From Candidatus Obscuribacter sp. (lineage in GTDB: Bacteria > Cyanobacteriota > Vampirovibrionia > Obscuribacterales > Obscuribacteraceae), in NCBI GenBank assembly GCA_021772095.1, contig JADYXR010000011.1, positions 1 to 64,000 of the forward strand: a stretch of 64,000 nt of DNA. The letters run 5' to 3'. Made by a program: the position numbers and the translations under genes. This document shows positions 51,610 through 61,168 of the stretch, piece after piece. Under the pieces are notes generated by a model that had not been told where the DNA came from, searched no databases, and saw only the letters and a list, made by a program, of their open reading frames with translations. Within the stretch, counting starts at the first letter, position 1. Each line of letters opens with the position of its first letter.

Positions 51610-54291
51610 TTATGGTTTGACTTTACCTGCCAGTGCAATGCTGGTTGTCGGCTTGGCTTGGCTCAAGCGGTACTGTTGCTTGCCGACGTGCCACGAGCAA
51701 CCGACGAGGAATCGGAATGGTAGTAGAAAACGAGTGCCTTGAAATGGACTTCCTAAATTGGTCGGCAGTCGATTGTTGAAAAGATTTTCTAAACGGACGT
51801 CCACCGTATCTGGTATCAACCTGCTTTTCGCCAGCAATGATTCCGGTGCTTTGAAGCCACCATTGAGTCCAAAGATATTGAGTCGTGGAGTGCGTTTTGG
51901 GTGTGGTCCAAAAAATGCTTCGTCTCGACTGTCTTGCAATCCTGAGAGATATTTGTAATCTGCAAAAACCCACCAGTTTTTCTTGGACATATAACCAAAC
52001 CCGGCGACGAGCGCTTCACGCCTGTCGTGATCGGGATATTTGTCTTCTACCGGTACGACGTCCTGGGCGTAGATGCCACCGGTTACGCCTTTTGAACCAC
52101 GCAGTAACGCGATTTGGAAAGTGTTTGAAACGAAACCATTGAAACCGTAACCGTCGCGATTGGGCTTCAATTCAAGACGGGTTTCAACACCATACGCTTC
52201 TTGCCCGGAGATAGTTTGACGATTGTAGAGTGGGCTATTGCCGATCACTCCAGAGTCTCCGAAATTGTTCAGTCGTTTATAAAACAGATTGACTCGAGTC
52301 ATCATCCGTGGACCGATTTGCTGTTCGATACTGGTGTCGACAAGCTTGCCGCGCGTTGCCACCATCGGGCGCAAAGTCCCGTTGAAGATTCCGCCGACTA
52401 AATCGTTGGCATTAGGCGCAGTAGAAAACACATCCACCGGTGGTGGCATAAATAGGTGAGAGAAAGAACCTCGCACAACCGTGCTCGGAGTGACGACGAA
52501 CGAACCGCCGAACCGACCGCTCGCTTGTGCATTAGTTACACGCTGAGCGTCGAATACTGATGGATTAAATGGTTGAATGCCCGGTATCGTCAGCAGTGCT
52601 TCTCCGACTTTACGAGTATTGCCGAAGACACCGTGATAAACGTCGGCTCTGACGCCAGCGTCTATAGTCAGCCGCTTTAGAATTCCTGTTTGAGGGCGCC
52701 ATGTGTCTTGCAGATAGCCGCTCTGTAGATAGCGGAACCCCTTGTATTTGCCAATGCCATTAACGAATCGAGGACCATTAGTTGTGAAGGTAAACGGACT
52801 AATTTCGGCGCCGTATGGAACGTCTGGGTTGTACGGATCATTGTTGTAGTATTGCGAGCTGAAGTTAGTAGTAACAGGGCGAACTTCGCTCAGGAAGCCG
52901 GCTTCAACACGGTGAGTGTTGCGAACAGTTTTGATTATGTTTCCTTGTGAACCAAACACATAGTTGAAACGACTGGCGCCGGGTGTGAGCGAGATCAATG
53001 GCTGACCGCCGTTGATCACCGGATCAGGATCGAAAACATTCCGGCTTTTGTATCCTTCATAGTAAAACGCATTGATCAAGTGCAAATTGGCTTCGTCGAA
53101 GAAGCGCTTAAACGTGTGCTTGTAGCTCAGAATCATGAAGTCCTGCGCATCATACTGATGCTGCCGAACTCCGGCGCGATACGATGCTCGAGAAACAGGC
53201 ACTTCGAGAAAAGAGTGATTCAATCCAACCGTCAGTCTGAATCGATCGCGATCGGTCGCCTGGTACTCGAGCTTTCCGAGTACGTTAATGTCCGCACGCG
53301 AGTCGTGTTTGAAGCTCTTCACAGGCGGCGAAAGACCAAGCAGAGAGCCGCGAAACGAGCCAGACGTTTCATAACGCAAACGATTTAGTTTCGAACTTTC
53401 TTTTTGACTGAACGCACCGCTGGCATTGTAGTAAACGTTGCCGGTCATGGGACCGCCGATTTGCTGACCAACGGTAAAGCTTGGTTTTGCGCTGACAGGT
53501 AGCGACTTCATGCGTGCCACCGCCCCTAGTGGTCCGCCACCATCGCCGGCTTTGTATCCACCGATGTCCATTTGGAACGACTGGAGCGAGCGCGGAGTGA
53601 CGAAGTTGGACTGTTGCAGAACGCCGGCAGCTTCTGGAAGAATCACATCGTCAAGCACGTAGTTGACGGCATTGTGCTCGCCACGAACAATCATATTTCC
53701 AAAGGTATCGGTCATGACACCAGGGGTGGTTTCAATCAGTTTTTGCAGATCGTTGCCGGATCCATATTGATAGATCGTGTCATGAGTTACGTTTGTTCTG
53801 CTGCCAATCTCCTCCGGGTGCACCAATGTGCGCTTTCCGGTGATTCGCATGACGTCTTCGGCTTCCAATTCTTCAAGCGCGACATCAACAGTTCGCATCT
53901 CGCCTGAGACTAAATCAAAAGTGTTTGTGTGAGACAACATATCCGGAGCCGAGACCGTCATCTCCCAGCGACCGAATTCCATGTCTTCGATTTTAAACGT
54001 GCCGTCGCTGGCTACATCGGCTTCCTTCCTCACATGTTCGCTGCCCTGTTTGATGAGCAGAACACGCGCACCAACAATCGGAAGAGTTTTGGTAAGGTCT
54101 GTTATTTTGCCGGATATCGACGCAAAGTTTGGCTTCTTCCCTTCATCTGCCACCGAGGTTGGTGCCAGGGTCGATCCTGTCGTCGAATTCAAAATCGAAT
54201 TTAGTTTGGAATCTGCATCTGCTGCAAATGCATACTGTTGATGAAGAATCATCAAACAGAACGCGACTGGGATCAGAGATGTCTTTTTCAC
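51610..54291 (-). CDS. TonB-dependent outer-membrane receptor
   Basis: 893 residues, GTG start preceded by GGAG. Signal peptide to about residue 23; carboxypeptidase-regulatory-like beta-sandwich (about 55-140, with VGARVLLIKQG and DGTFKIEDMEFGRWEMTVSA); plug domain (about 150-260, with LQKLIETTPGVMTDTFGNMIVRG split by turns); then a long beta-barrel ending in Phe/Trp-rich strands. It imports a chelated metal or other nutrient across the outer membrane, powered by TonB. A TTGACT-16-TAAAAT promoter and a Fur/Zur-like box lie upstream, and a TonB-like gene carries the same box, which suggests metal regulation. No classic TonB box was located. Confidence 0.85.
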   Translation of the reverse strand: MKKTSLIPVAFCLMILHQQYAFAADADSKLNSILNSTTGSTLAPTSVADEGKKPNFASISGKITDLTKTLPIVGARVLLIKQGSEHVRKEADVASDGTFKIEDMEFGRWEMTVSAPDMLSHTNTFDLVSGEMRTVDVALEELEAEDVMRITGKRTLVHPEEIGSRTNVTHDTIYQYGSGNDLQKLIETTPGVMTDTFGNMIVRGEHNAVNYVLDDVILPEAAGVLQQSNFVTPRSLQSFQMDIGGYKAGDGGGPLGAVARMKSLPVSAKPSFTVGQQIGGPMTGNVYYNASGAFSQKESSKLNRLRYETSGSFRGSLLGLSPPVKSFKHDSRADINVLGKLEYQATDRDRFRLTVGLNHSFLEVPVSRASYRAGVRQHQYDAQDFMILSYKHTFKRFFDEANLHLINAFYYEGYKSRNVFDPDPVINGGQPLISLTPGASRFNYVFGSQGNIIKTVRNTHRVEAGFLSEVRPVTTNFSSQYYNNDPYNPDVPYGAEISPFTFTTNGPRFVNGIGKYKGFRYLQSGYLQDTWRPQTGILKRLTIDAGVRADVYHGVFGNTRKVGEALLTIPGIQPFNPSVFDAQRVTNAQASGRFGGSFVVTPSTVVRGSFSHLFMPPPVDVFSTAPNANDLVGGIFNGTLRPMVATRGKLVDTSIEQQIGPRMMTRVNLFYKRLNNFGDSGVIGNSPLYNRQTISGQEAYGVETRLELKPNRDGYGFNGFVSNTFQIALLRGSKGVTGGIYAQDVVPVEDKYPDHDRREALVAGFGYMSKKNWWVFADYKYLSGLQDSRDEAFFGPHPKRTPRLNIFGLNGGFKAPESLLAKSRLIPDTVDVRLENLFNNRLPTNLGSPFQGTRFLLPFRFLVGCSWHVGKQQYRLSQAKPTTSIALAGKVKP

Positions 54292-54890
54292 GGGACGGGG
54301 CTCCAGGATCGGACACGGCGTTGCGAGCCACTGTTGCCAGTAGCGCCGCTAGGCGGCGATTAGCCATTTTTCGGACCAAGAGCAAAATGGTAATCGTTTT
54401 CATTTTCAATTTTACGATGTTTTACCCTGGAGTCAATACACACGGGGAAGTCAGGAGCTTAATCACAATTCAACAGCAACCGGCATCAAATTTTGACACC
54501 GACATTGTTCGCGCCAGCGACGAGGGAATGGTCTCTTGGACTTCCGCATGTCAGAACATTCCACTGTGGCGCCGAGCAGTTCCACAAGAGGCGCAGAACA
54601 TAAACCTGACAACCACCGCATTGCGAAACAACCCCGGCGGGAAAGAAGCAGAAGCCGAAGGGCTTCAAGCTGACGGCGGTCCCAATCACATCAGGACTAT
54701 CAAACTTTCAAATCAATGCTATGAAGTGCTTATATAGATCAAGACGTCCAAGCTCAGAACGCGAAACTTTTCTCAGCGACAATCGAAACCAGTCGGCAGC
54801 GCACGGATAACTGCGGTCCCTGGTAATCTGGACTCATCAGCTGATATTCGAAACCCGTTCTACAATGAAGAACTCAACGGAAGCGCGGCA
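54292..54890. other. Intergenic region upstream of the TonB receptor
   Basis: About 600 bases between divergent genes. It holds the receptor promoter and operator, listed separately. An open plus-strand frame (54129-54737) crosses it but begins inside the receptor gene and has no ribosome site or motif; I do not support it. The PAP2 ATG at 54891 has GGAAG upstream. Confidence 0.4.
54386..54436 (-). promoter_or_regulatory. Promoter plus Fur/Zur-like box for the TonB receptor
   Basis: On the minus strand, TTGACT (54436-54431) and TAAAAT (54414-54409) are separated by 16 bases. Directly after the -10, at 54407-54386, is an AT-rich partial dyad containing AATGAAAACGATT, resembling a Fur box. It sits about 95 bases before the GTG. 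A near-copy (19 of 22 identical) precedes the TonB-like gene. Confidence 0.65.
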
Positions 54891-55625
54891 ATGCAAGGCG
54901 TTCGTCACCTTACTAGTAAATTGACACGGTTCATTCCGAAAGATCGCAGGTTCGCGCTGATTGCGATCCTGCTTGCCGTATTGATCGGCGGGTTTATAAG
55001 CGTCGCTGACGAAATGCTCGAAGGAGACACAACACAGTTCGACAATGCCATTCTGCTTGCGCTGCGTCACGCGGACAATCCATCCATACCAATTGGTCCG
55101 GATTGGCTGCTGCCGGTAGTCAAAGATATCACCGCCCTTGGTGGCGCAGCGATAGTGTCACTTGTGGTGCTTGCTACATCCGGCTACTTTATGCTCAAGC
55201 ATAAATTCCACATGATCTTTTTTCTGCTGGTCTCCGCCGGCGGTGGCGCCGTGGCAATGGAAGTACTGAAAACATTTTTCAATCGCCCACGTCCAAGCAT
55301 CGTGCCACACCTTACGGCGGCGACTCACGCCAGCTTTCCGAGCGGGCATTCGATGTTTTCGGCAATTGTTTATTTGACGATTGCGGCGATCCTGGCGAAG
55401 ACGACTAAAAGCTATCGACTCAAGGTTTACTACGTATCCGTGGGTCTGTTTCTCACGATGCTGGTTGGTTTCAGCCGCATTTATCTGGGTGTTCATTATC
55501 CAACCGACGTGCTGGCGGGATGGTGTGCGGGCGCGGTTTGGGCAGCGTTTACTTATCTAATCGGTGACTGGCTAGAGTCGCGCGGCCAGATCGAGAAGGA
55601 AGAAAGCGCTAGGGAGAATGAGTAG
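54891..55625 (+). CDS. PAP2-family membrane phosphatase
   Basis: 244 residues with about six membrane segments. The three PAP2 motifs are complete: Lys127...RPRP, PSGH (150-153) and SRIYLGVHYPTD (Arg196, His202, Asp206). Such enzymes dephosphorylate undecaprenyl pyrophosphate, phosphatidic acid or lipid A. Its 3' end overlaps the convergent ArnT-like gene by 17 bases. Confidence 0.92.
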   Translation: MQGVRHLTSKLTRFIPKDRRFALIAILLAVLIGGFISVADEMLEGDTTQFDNAILLALRHADNPSIPIGPDWLLPVVKDITALGGAAIVSLVVLATSGYFMLKHKFHMIFFLLVSAGGGAVAMEVLKTFFNRPRPSIVPHLTAATHASFPSGHSMFSAIVYLTIAAILAKTTKSYRLKVYYVSVGLFLTMLVGFSRIYLGVHYPTDVLAGWCAGAVWAAFTYLIGDWLESRGQIEKEESARENE

Positions 55626-57255
55626 GTTTGTCTTCATCGAGGCTGACTAAATTCCACTTACCTTTTGCCTCGACTACGTGCAGCGAGTCTTTGAAGAACA
55701 ACTTGAACACCTGCAGATACTTATCATTTAGTATCAAAAAATTAGGCGCCTTTGTGGTCGCCAAAAATTGCGGACAATCACTCGGCCCAGCGAATTCAAA
55801 GACATTCTTCTTCGCATAGAAAGCCAAGATCGGACTTTCGTTAGCCAGTACGCCGATGCTCGGATCTTTATCCAGAAGTTTGGTTCGTTCGATCAAATAT
55901 TCGAGCGATTCATTTCCTTTGCGAAACAAATGTTCCAATGCAATCGGCACCATAATACCGCTGGCAGAAAGACACAGAACGAATAACAAAATGGTAGCTG
56001 TTCGGATTTTCGAATTGTAAACCAGGGCACCATATGCGAAGTATCCCAAAATATAAGCGATGACTCCTATACTCACGATGGTTAGCAGATCGGGAGAAGC
56101 AGCCAACAGCCTGGGAAGAACGAACAGTCCGACAGTGCAACCAATTACCATGACTGGTGCCAACCAGAAGATAAATCTTCGTCGACCTAATCTAATGACC
56201 TTATCGAGAAGAACGCCCGTCAGAATTGCAATCGGTGGGGCGATCGGCAAAAGGTAATGTCCCAACTTCGACGAAGTCACCAACAACAGTGCAAGTGTTC
56301 CAAACAACCAGCACCACGCGGCAATGCAAATCTGCGCTCGCGGACTTTTGGAAAATCGCTTTTCAGTCTTCGGTCGAAACACTGCAGGTGCACTCGCCAG
56401 AAGTGGCAGCCATGGAATGAAGCCACCTAAAAGATAAGGCGCGTAAAACCAGATCGGCGATAGATGCGACTTCGACTTGCCTGACAGCCTTCCAAAGTTC
56501 TGGTCGATAAAGAAGAATTTGGTAAACGCACCGTCCGATGCAATATGTTCTGCGACAAACCAGGGCAGTGCCACTATTAGTGGTATCGCGATTCCAAGCA
56601 AAGGTTTTAGTGAAAAAATTCTCCGTTTGAAATCACCAAACGATTCACTGGTGACGACTAAGAAGCCGCCAATGCAAATGCCAACGACCGCTACAGCTAA
56701 TGGTCCTTTGCTCAGAAAGGCAAGTCCCAAACAGATATATGCTGGAATCAGACCTTTGGTCCAACCAAAAACAAGCGTTCGCAGCAGCAGTAACGTGGTT
56801 ATCGTCGTCAGTAAAACAAGAGGCATATCTGTCAATGCAATGTGACCGACAACAGTGAAAAGCGGCATGGACAACAGCGATAAGCCTGCCATCAACGCGG
56901 CCCGTCTACCGACAAATGGCAGAACTAGAACAAAAAGTGCAACTGCACTACCAATCGCGCCCAGAGCCGAAGGCAAGCGCGCCGCAAATGTATTGATACC
57001 AAAAGTCAAATAAGACGCGATGATCAGCCAGTAGGTCAGAATTGGTTTGAAGTAGTAAGGTTTGTAGTTGAGGTAAGGTGTGATGAAATCACCTTTTTCC
57101 AACATCTCGCGCGCCGCTTCAGTGTAGTAAGCATCGCTTGTGTTCAGAATTCCAGTGGAGCCGAGTGCAGGCAGATACATCAATGCACCAACAGTAATGA
57201 TGATCCACAGAAGTTTGCTGTCCTGCCGTTGCCAGCATCTCTTATCCGAACTCAT
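55609..57255 (-). CDS. ArnT/PMT-family glycosyltransferase
   Basis: 548 residues with about 11-12 membrane segments. The first loop has NTSDAYYTEAAREML, where the acidic residue of the GT-C fold lies, then KPYYFKPILTYWL, typical of the ArnT/PMT (GT83-like) family that transfers a sugar from a polyprenyl carrier to a membrane or exported acceptor. Convergent overlap with the PAP2 gene, another polyprenyl/lipid enzyme, suggests an envelope-modification locus, but the strands differ so this is not an operon. Confidence 0.85.
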   Translation of the reverse strand: MSSDKRCWQRQDSKLLWIIITVGALMYLPALGSTGILNTSDAYYTEAAREMLEKGDFITPYLNYKPYYFKPILTYWLIIASYLTFGINTFAARLPSALGAIGSAVALFVLVLPFVGRRAALMAGLSLLSMPLFTVVGHIALTDMPLVLLTTITTLLLLRTLVFGWTKGLIPAYICLGLAFLSKGPLAVAVVGICIGGFLVVTSESFGDFKRRIFSLKPLLGIAIPLIVALPWFVAEHIASDGAFTKFFFIDQNFGRLSGKSKSHLSPIWFYAPYLLGGFIPWLPLLASAPAVFRPKTEKRFSKSPRAQICIAAWCWLFGTLALLLVTSSKLGHYLLPIAPPIAILTGVLLDKVIRLGRRRFIFWLAPVMVIGCTVGLFVLPRLLAASPDLLTIVSIGVIAYILGYFAYGALVYNSKIRTATILLFVLCLSASGIMVPIALEHLFRKGNESLEYLIERTKLLDKDPSIGVLANESPILAFYAKKNVFEFAGPSDCPQFLATTKAPNFLILNDKYLQVFKLFFKDSLHVVEAKGKWNLVSLDEDKPTHSP

Positions 57256-57364
57256 TCGCCCCTTGGAAGCAACGCTCGAAGTGACGTCGTGCTACCTACG
57301 GCGATACTAACCTAAATCGGAGTGGACTGACTGTAAAATCGTGTGAATACAGATTCGCGACGGA

Positions 57365-57730
57365 TTAGTCGACTTCGAATTCAATCTTGATTTTGCGACT
57401 TGATTTTACAGGTTTGCCGTTCAATTGAGCAGGCTTAAATTTCCATTTTTTCAAAGTGCGGAGGGCGACATCGTCGACTTCTTGCGACCCGGTCGAACTG
57501 ACCAGACGAACCTCGAATTTGCCGTCCGACTCGATAGTGAACCGCGCGCAGCAGCTTTTCTTGCACGATTGCTCGGTGTGCTCCGCCGGCAGCTCCGGCT
57601 GCGGTGCTTCTAAGGCAAGCGCGTCTTCATAGCTGGACGAGTCGGTGGTTCCACCCTTAAGTAGAGGCGAAGCGCTGACGGGGGCGGCTATAACCGCAAG
57701 AGCTAAAAGGAGCGCGTACCAAAGTCTCAT
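57365..57730 (-). CDS. TonB C-terminal-domain protein, exported
   Basis: 121 residues from the ATG at 57730, which has AGAGG about nine bases upstream and begins a signal peptide (to about VSAS, residue 20). Residues about 60-121 are a TonB C-terminal domain (TGSQEVDDVALRTLKKWKF, then PAQLNGKPV). The segment CKKSCC gives three Cys just before it. It has no N-terminal membrane anchor of the usual TonB kind, so it may be a periplasmic TonB-like partner rather than the energy transducer. A Fur/Zur-like box overlaps its promoter. Confidence 0.8.
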   Translation of the reverse strand: MRLWYALLLALAVIAAPVSASPLLKGGTTDSSSYEDALALEAPQPELPAEHTEQSCKKSCCARFTIESDGKFEVRLVSSTGSQEVDDVALRTLKKWKFKPAQLNGKPVKSSRKIKIEFEVD

Positions 57731-57749
57731 AGGGGTGGACCTCTGCGAG

Positions 57750-57774
57750 AATGACAATCGTTTTCATTATCATA
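57750..57774 (-). promoter_or_regulatory. Fur/Zur-like box overlapping the -10 of the TonB-like gene
   Basis: On the minus strand TATGAT (57774-57769) could be a -10; the -35 is weak (GTGATT, 17 bases upstream). The following GATAATGAAAACGATT stretch (to 57750) is a Fur-box-like AT-rich dyad sharing the 13-base core AATGAAAACGATT with the site before the TonB receptor. It is 20 bases before the ATG. Confidence 0.6.
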
Positions 57775-57873
57775 CACGACATATCCGAATGAATCACATT
57801 AAACATGCTCGTCAGTTTAAAGTGATCGATTGAACGGGGTTCTAAATGAAAATTCCAATTGAATGGAACACCC

Positions 57874-57928
57874 AATTGGAACTTCTAATTTTCGATGTTC
57901 AAATTCGAACTTCTAATTCGAACTTCTA
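57874..57928. repeat. 13-bp tandem repeat anchored at the atpG stop codon
   Basis: On the minus strand TAGAAGTTCGAAT occurs at 57928 and again at 57915; a related unit TAGAAGTTCCAAT lies at 57887. The first TAG is the stop codon of atpG. Confidence 0.8.
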
Positions 57929-58879
57929 TTTACCTTGCAACGCTTCTGCACCGCCGACGATTTCAAGCAATTGCTGCGTGATATCGCCCTGACGTGCTTT
58001 GTTATAAACGAGCGTCAAATCTTGAATCAACTCGCCGGCTTTCGAAGTTGCGTTGCTCATTGCGCCCATCCGAGCTGCAAGTTCTGATGCTGATGCATCG
58101 AGAAGCGCTTGATAAATTACGTTTTCAACGTACTTAGGAAGCAATTCTTCTTCCATCAATTCAAGCAAAGAAGGTTCGAAGATCGTTTCTGCACTCAATG
58201 GGAAGTTGTCGACACCTTTCGGTAGTTCGACGGGCAAAAATTTGATCAATTGAGTTTCTTGTTTGCCAAGATTGATGAATTGCGTAGCGATAATTTCGAC
58301 ACTATCAACTCTAGTTTCCAAATCCTCAACTTTCACATCGTCTTCGGAAACTTCGTTGTTCTTCGGCTTACCATGCGTGTACAAGATACATGCGTAATCC
58401 GCTATCAGCTTAGCGGTTTCGTAATTCGGAACCACTGAAAGGTTTGAGTACGATTTGATCTTGGTCAAGTTTTCGTCTTTAACTCGTTTGAAAAATCCGG
58501 CGGCTTTTAAACCAATGGAAATCAGATCTACCTGAAGTCCTTCTGCTTTCAGTTCACGAATACGTTTGATTGCTGCTTTAAATACGTTGGTGTTGTACGA
58601 ACCGCACAAACCGCGATCGGAAGAGATCACGATGAGAGCTACTCTTTTCGGGTTTGGTCGTTTCTCCAACAAAGGCAAGTCAAGCAAGTCGATCGGATTT
58701 GTTTCGTGAACAACCTGTTGAAGCATCTGCACTACTTTACTGGTGAATGGACGAGTTGCAAGAGTTCTGGCTTGCGCTTTTCTTACTCTCGCCGCTGCCA
58801 CCATTTGCATCGCGCGCGTAATTTTCTGCGTTGATTTAACGCTTCTTATACGTCCGCGAATTGCTTTCAGGTTTGCCAT
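57926..58879 (-). CDS. atpG: ATP synthase F1 gamma subunit
   Basis: Rotor stalk of F1. 317 residues. The N-terminal helix (IRGRIRSVKSTQKITRAMQMVAAARVRKAQ) and the C-terminal helix (ARMGAMSNATSKAGELIQDLTLVYNKARQGDITQQLLEI, abridged) are typical. An insertion around residues 195-215 (NNEVSEDDVKVEDLETRVDS) is in the place where cyanobacterial gamma subunits carry an extra loop, but the sequence is not obviously the same. Last gene of the cluster; beta and epsilon do not follow, as in cyanobacteria. Confidence 0.95.
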   Translation of the reverse strand: MANLKAIRGRIRSVKSTQKITRAMQMVAAARVRKAQARTLATRPFTSKVVQMLQQVVHETNPIDLLDLPLLEKRPNPKRVALIVISSDRGLCGSYNTNVFKAAIKRIRELKAEGLQVDLISIGLKAAGFFKRVKDENLTKIKSYSNLSVVPNYETAKLIADYACILYTHGKPKNNEVSEDDVKVEDLETRVDSVEIIATQFINLGKQETQLIKFLPVELPKGVDNFPLSAETIFEPSLLELMEEELLPKYVENVIYQALLDASASELAARMGAMSNATSKAGELIQDLTLVYNKARQGDITQQLLEIVGGAEALQGK

Positions 58880-58966
58880 TTGATTTAAAAGCCTCCTGCG
58901 TTGACCGGCTTCTGGTGCCGGATACGCTGATGCGAGTTACTTACGTAGTCGTTCCGATTTTCGGTC

Positions 58967-60490
58967 TTACTTGACGAAGAAGTTTGATTTGAACTTGTTG
59001 AGGTGTTCCTTCAATTCTTTTTCGGTTTCTTCACTGACTTTGTCGCCAGTGAGAAGTTTTGCGGAAACTTCTTTGCCTTGAGCAGCAAGATATTTAAACC
59101 ATTCGGCTTTGAATTTCAGAATGTCATTGTTGGCGATATCATCAAGAATGCCTGCGTTAGCGGCGATCAGAATGGAAACTTGTTCGGCCAATGACAGTGG
59201 TTCAAACTGCGGTTGTTTCAAAACTTCCATCAGTTTTTGTCCACGCTTGATCTGATCTTGCGTTGATTTATCGAGGTCGGATGCGAATTGTGCAAACGCT
59301 TCCAGTTCTCTAAATTGAGCAAGGTCGAGACGAAGCTTACCGGCTACGGCTTTCATTGCTTTGGTTTGAGCGGCACCACCTACGCGGGATACGGATACAC
59401 CGGCGTTGATAGCGGGACGTACACCGGCGTAGAACAAATCTGTTTCAAGGAAAATTTGTCCGTCGGTGATTGAGATAACGTTGGTCGGGATGTATGCAGA
59501 TACGTCACCGGCTTGTGTTTCTACGATTGGAAGTGCGGTCAAACTGCCGGCTCCAAGAGCATCGGACAATTTTGCCGAACGTTCCAGCAAGCGACTGTGC
59601 AGATAGAAAACGTCTCCAGGAAACGCTTCACGACCTGGCGGTCTTCTCAGCAACAACGACATAGCGCGATAAGCTTGAGCGTGTTTCGACAAATCGTCGT
59701 AAACCAGAAGTGCGTGTTCGCCCTTCATCATGAAGTATTCGCCGATTGCGCAACCGGCATATGGTGCCAGGAATTGCAGAGCTGGTGCATCGGTTGCAGC
59801 GGATGCCACGATTACCGAGTACTCCATTGCGCCTTTGTCTTCGAGAATTTTATGAAGGCGGGCGACGTTGCTGGACTTTTGACCGATAGCGACATAAACG
59901 CATACTGGTCTGTCTGGCTGGTTCTTCTGGTTGATGATGGCGTCAACTGCGATTGCAGTTTTTCCGGTTTGACGGTCGCCGATGATCAATTCGCGTTGTC
60001 CACGTCCGATCGGGATCATGGCGTCGATAGCGGTTAGTCCGGTCATCAATGGTTCGTGAACGGATTTACGTTTTACGATCCCTGGTGCGATCAATTCCAT
60101 CGGTGCGAATTCATCGCTGGCGATTGGACCTTTACCGTCGAGTGGCTGTCCGAGCGGGTTTACAACACGACCGAGCATGCCGGGTCCGACAGGAACAGAA
60201 GCGATCCGTCCAGTCGTTTTTACTTCCATACCTTCATGGATTTTGCGGCCTTCACCAAGAATTACAACACCAACGTTATCTTCTTCAAGGTTGAGCACCA
60301 TCCCTAGTGTCTTGGCTTCGTCTTGAAACTCAACGAGTTCCATGGACATGGCTTTCTCCATGCCGTAGACGCGGGCGATACCATCGCCGACCTGGAGCAC
60401 GCTTCCGACGTTGCTTACGCTAAGCGCCGATTTGTATTGCTCTAGTTGCGCCTTCAAAACCGAGGTGATCTCGTCGGGTCTGATTGCCAT
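58967..60490 (-). CDS. atpA: ATP synthase F1 alpha subunit
   Basis: 507 residues. Walker [10 protein letters not shown] (about 169-177), [15 protein letters not shown] (Walker B region), [27 protein letters not shown] and the arginine finger in the VSRVGGAAQ region are intact. Alpha carries the non-catalytic nucleotide sites. AGAGGAC lies before the ATG. It lies between atpH and atpG on the same strand. Confidence 0.97.
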   Translation of the reverse strand: MAIRPDEITSVLKAQLEQYKSALSVSNVGSVLQVGDGIARVYGMEKAMSMELVEFQDEAKTLGMVLNLEEDNVGVVILGEGRKIHEGMEVKTTGRIASVPVGPGMLGRVVNPLGQPLDGKGPIASDEFAPMELIAPGIVKRKSVHEPLMTGLTAIDAMIPIGRGQRELIIGDRQTGKTAIAVDAIINQKNQPDRPVCVYVAIGQKSSNVARLHKILEDKGAMEYSVIVASAATDAPALQFLAPYAGCAIGEYFMMKGEHALLVYDDLSKHAQAYRAMSLLLRRPPGREAFPGDVFYLHSRLLERSAKLSDALGAGSLTALPIVETQAGDVSAYIPTNVISITDGQIFLETDLFYAGVRPAINAGVSVSRVGGAAQTKAMKAVAGKLRLDLAQFRELEAFAQFASDLDKSTQDQIKRGQKLMEVLKQPQFEPLSLAEQVSILIAANAGILDDIANNDILKFKAEWFKYLAAQGKEVSAKLLTGDKVSEETEKELKEHLNKFKSNFFVK

Positions 60491-60586
60491 TTTGTTGTCC
60501 TCTAACCTCTTATATATTCGGTGTTCTTACTTATTGATCGTTTCGGTTTTTAATCGATTCGATTTTGGTTGGTCAAAAACTTTTTT

Positions 60587-61150
60587 CTAAACTGCCAGAA
60601 GTTCTTTTTCAACAACCGCGAGTTTGCCTTTCAAGCTGCCGTCTATGACTTGATCTCCAAGTCGTAGAATGACGCCGCCAAGAAGGCTCTTGTCGATTAT
60701 CACTTCCAGTTCCAATTTTTTACCGAGGTGTTCGGTAAGTCGTGCCTTGATGTCGGCGATTTCAGAAGTCGTCAGTTCTTTGGAAGAAGTAAGCTTGGCG
60801 CTGACAATATTTTTCTTTGCTCTCAAAAGTTCAGCGAATTTTTCTTCAAGTGATTTGAGAAGATCGAGACGTCCACGCTCTGCAACCAGCCGGAGCAAAC
60901 GTTGAGTGATGTCGGAAAGCTTGCCTTCGAACGTCTTGAGCAAAAGGTCTAACTTTTTCGGGGCTTCAACGGCAGGATGACTGAGTACGGTGGCGAAATC
61001 CGGATTGGCGGCAATCACTTCATTGATACCAATCAAATCAGCGAGAACTCGCTCCGAAGTGGCGAACTTCTCTGCACCGTCTGCTTGCTGAGCGAGCTCC
61101 AGAGCTGCCTCCGCATATTGTGCTGCAACTGCCTCCAACTCACCTTTCAT
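60587..61150 (-). CDS. atpH: ATP synthase F1 delta subunit
   Basis: 187 residues; stator link between F1 and the b subunits. The N-terminal helix YAEAALELAQQ and C-terminal IDKSLLGGVILRLGDQVIDGSLKGKLAVVEKEL are family signatures. It starts 18 bases after the b gene and has GGAGG upstream. Confidence 0.93.
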   Translation of the reverse strand: MKGELEAVAAQYAEAALELAQQADGAEKFATSERVLADLIGINEVIAANPDFATVLSHPAVEAPKKLDLLLKTFEGKLSDITQRLLRLVAERGRLDLLKSLEEKFAELLRAKKNIVSAKLTSSKELTTSEIADIKARLTEHLGKKLELEVIIDKSLLGGVILRLGDQVIDGSLKGKLAVVEKELLAV

Positions 61151-61168
61151 TCTTTGCCGTGGCCTCCG

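Noticed and set aside
54129..54737. 202-codon plus-strand frame overlapping the TonB receptor start
   Set aside because: It starts inside the receptor gene on the other strand, covers the promoter and operator, and shows no motif or ribosome site.
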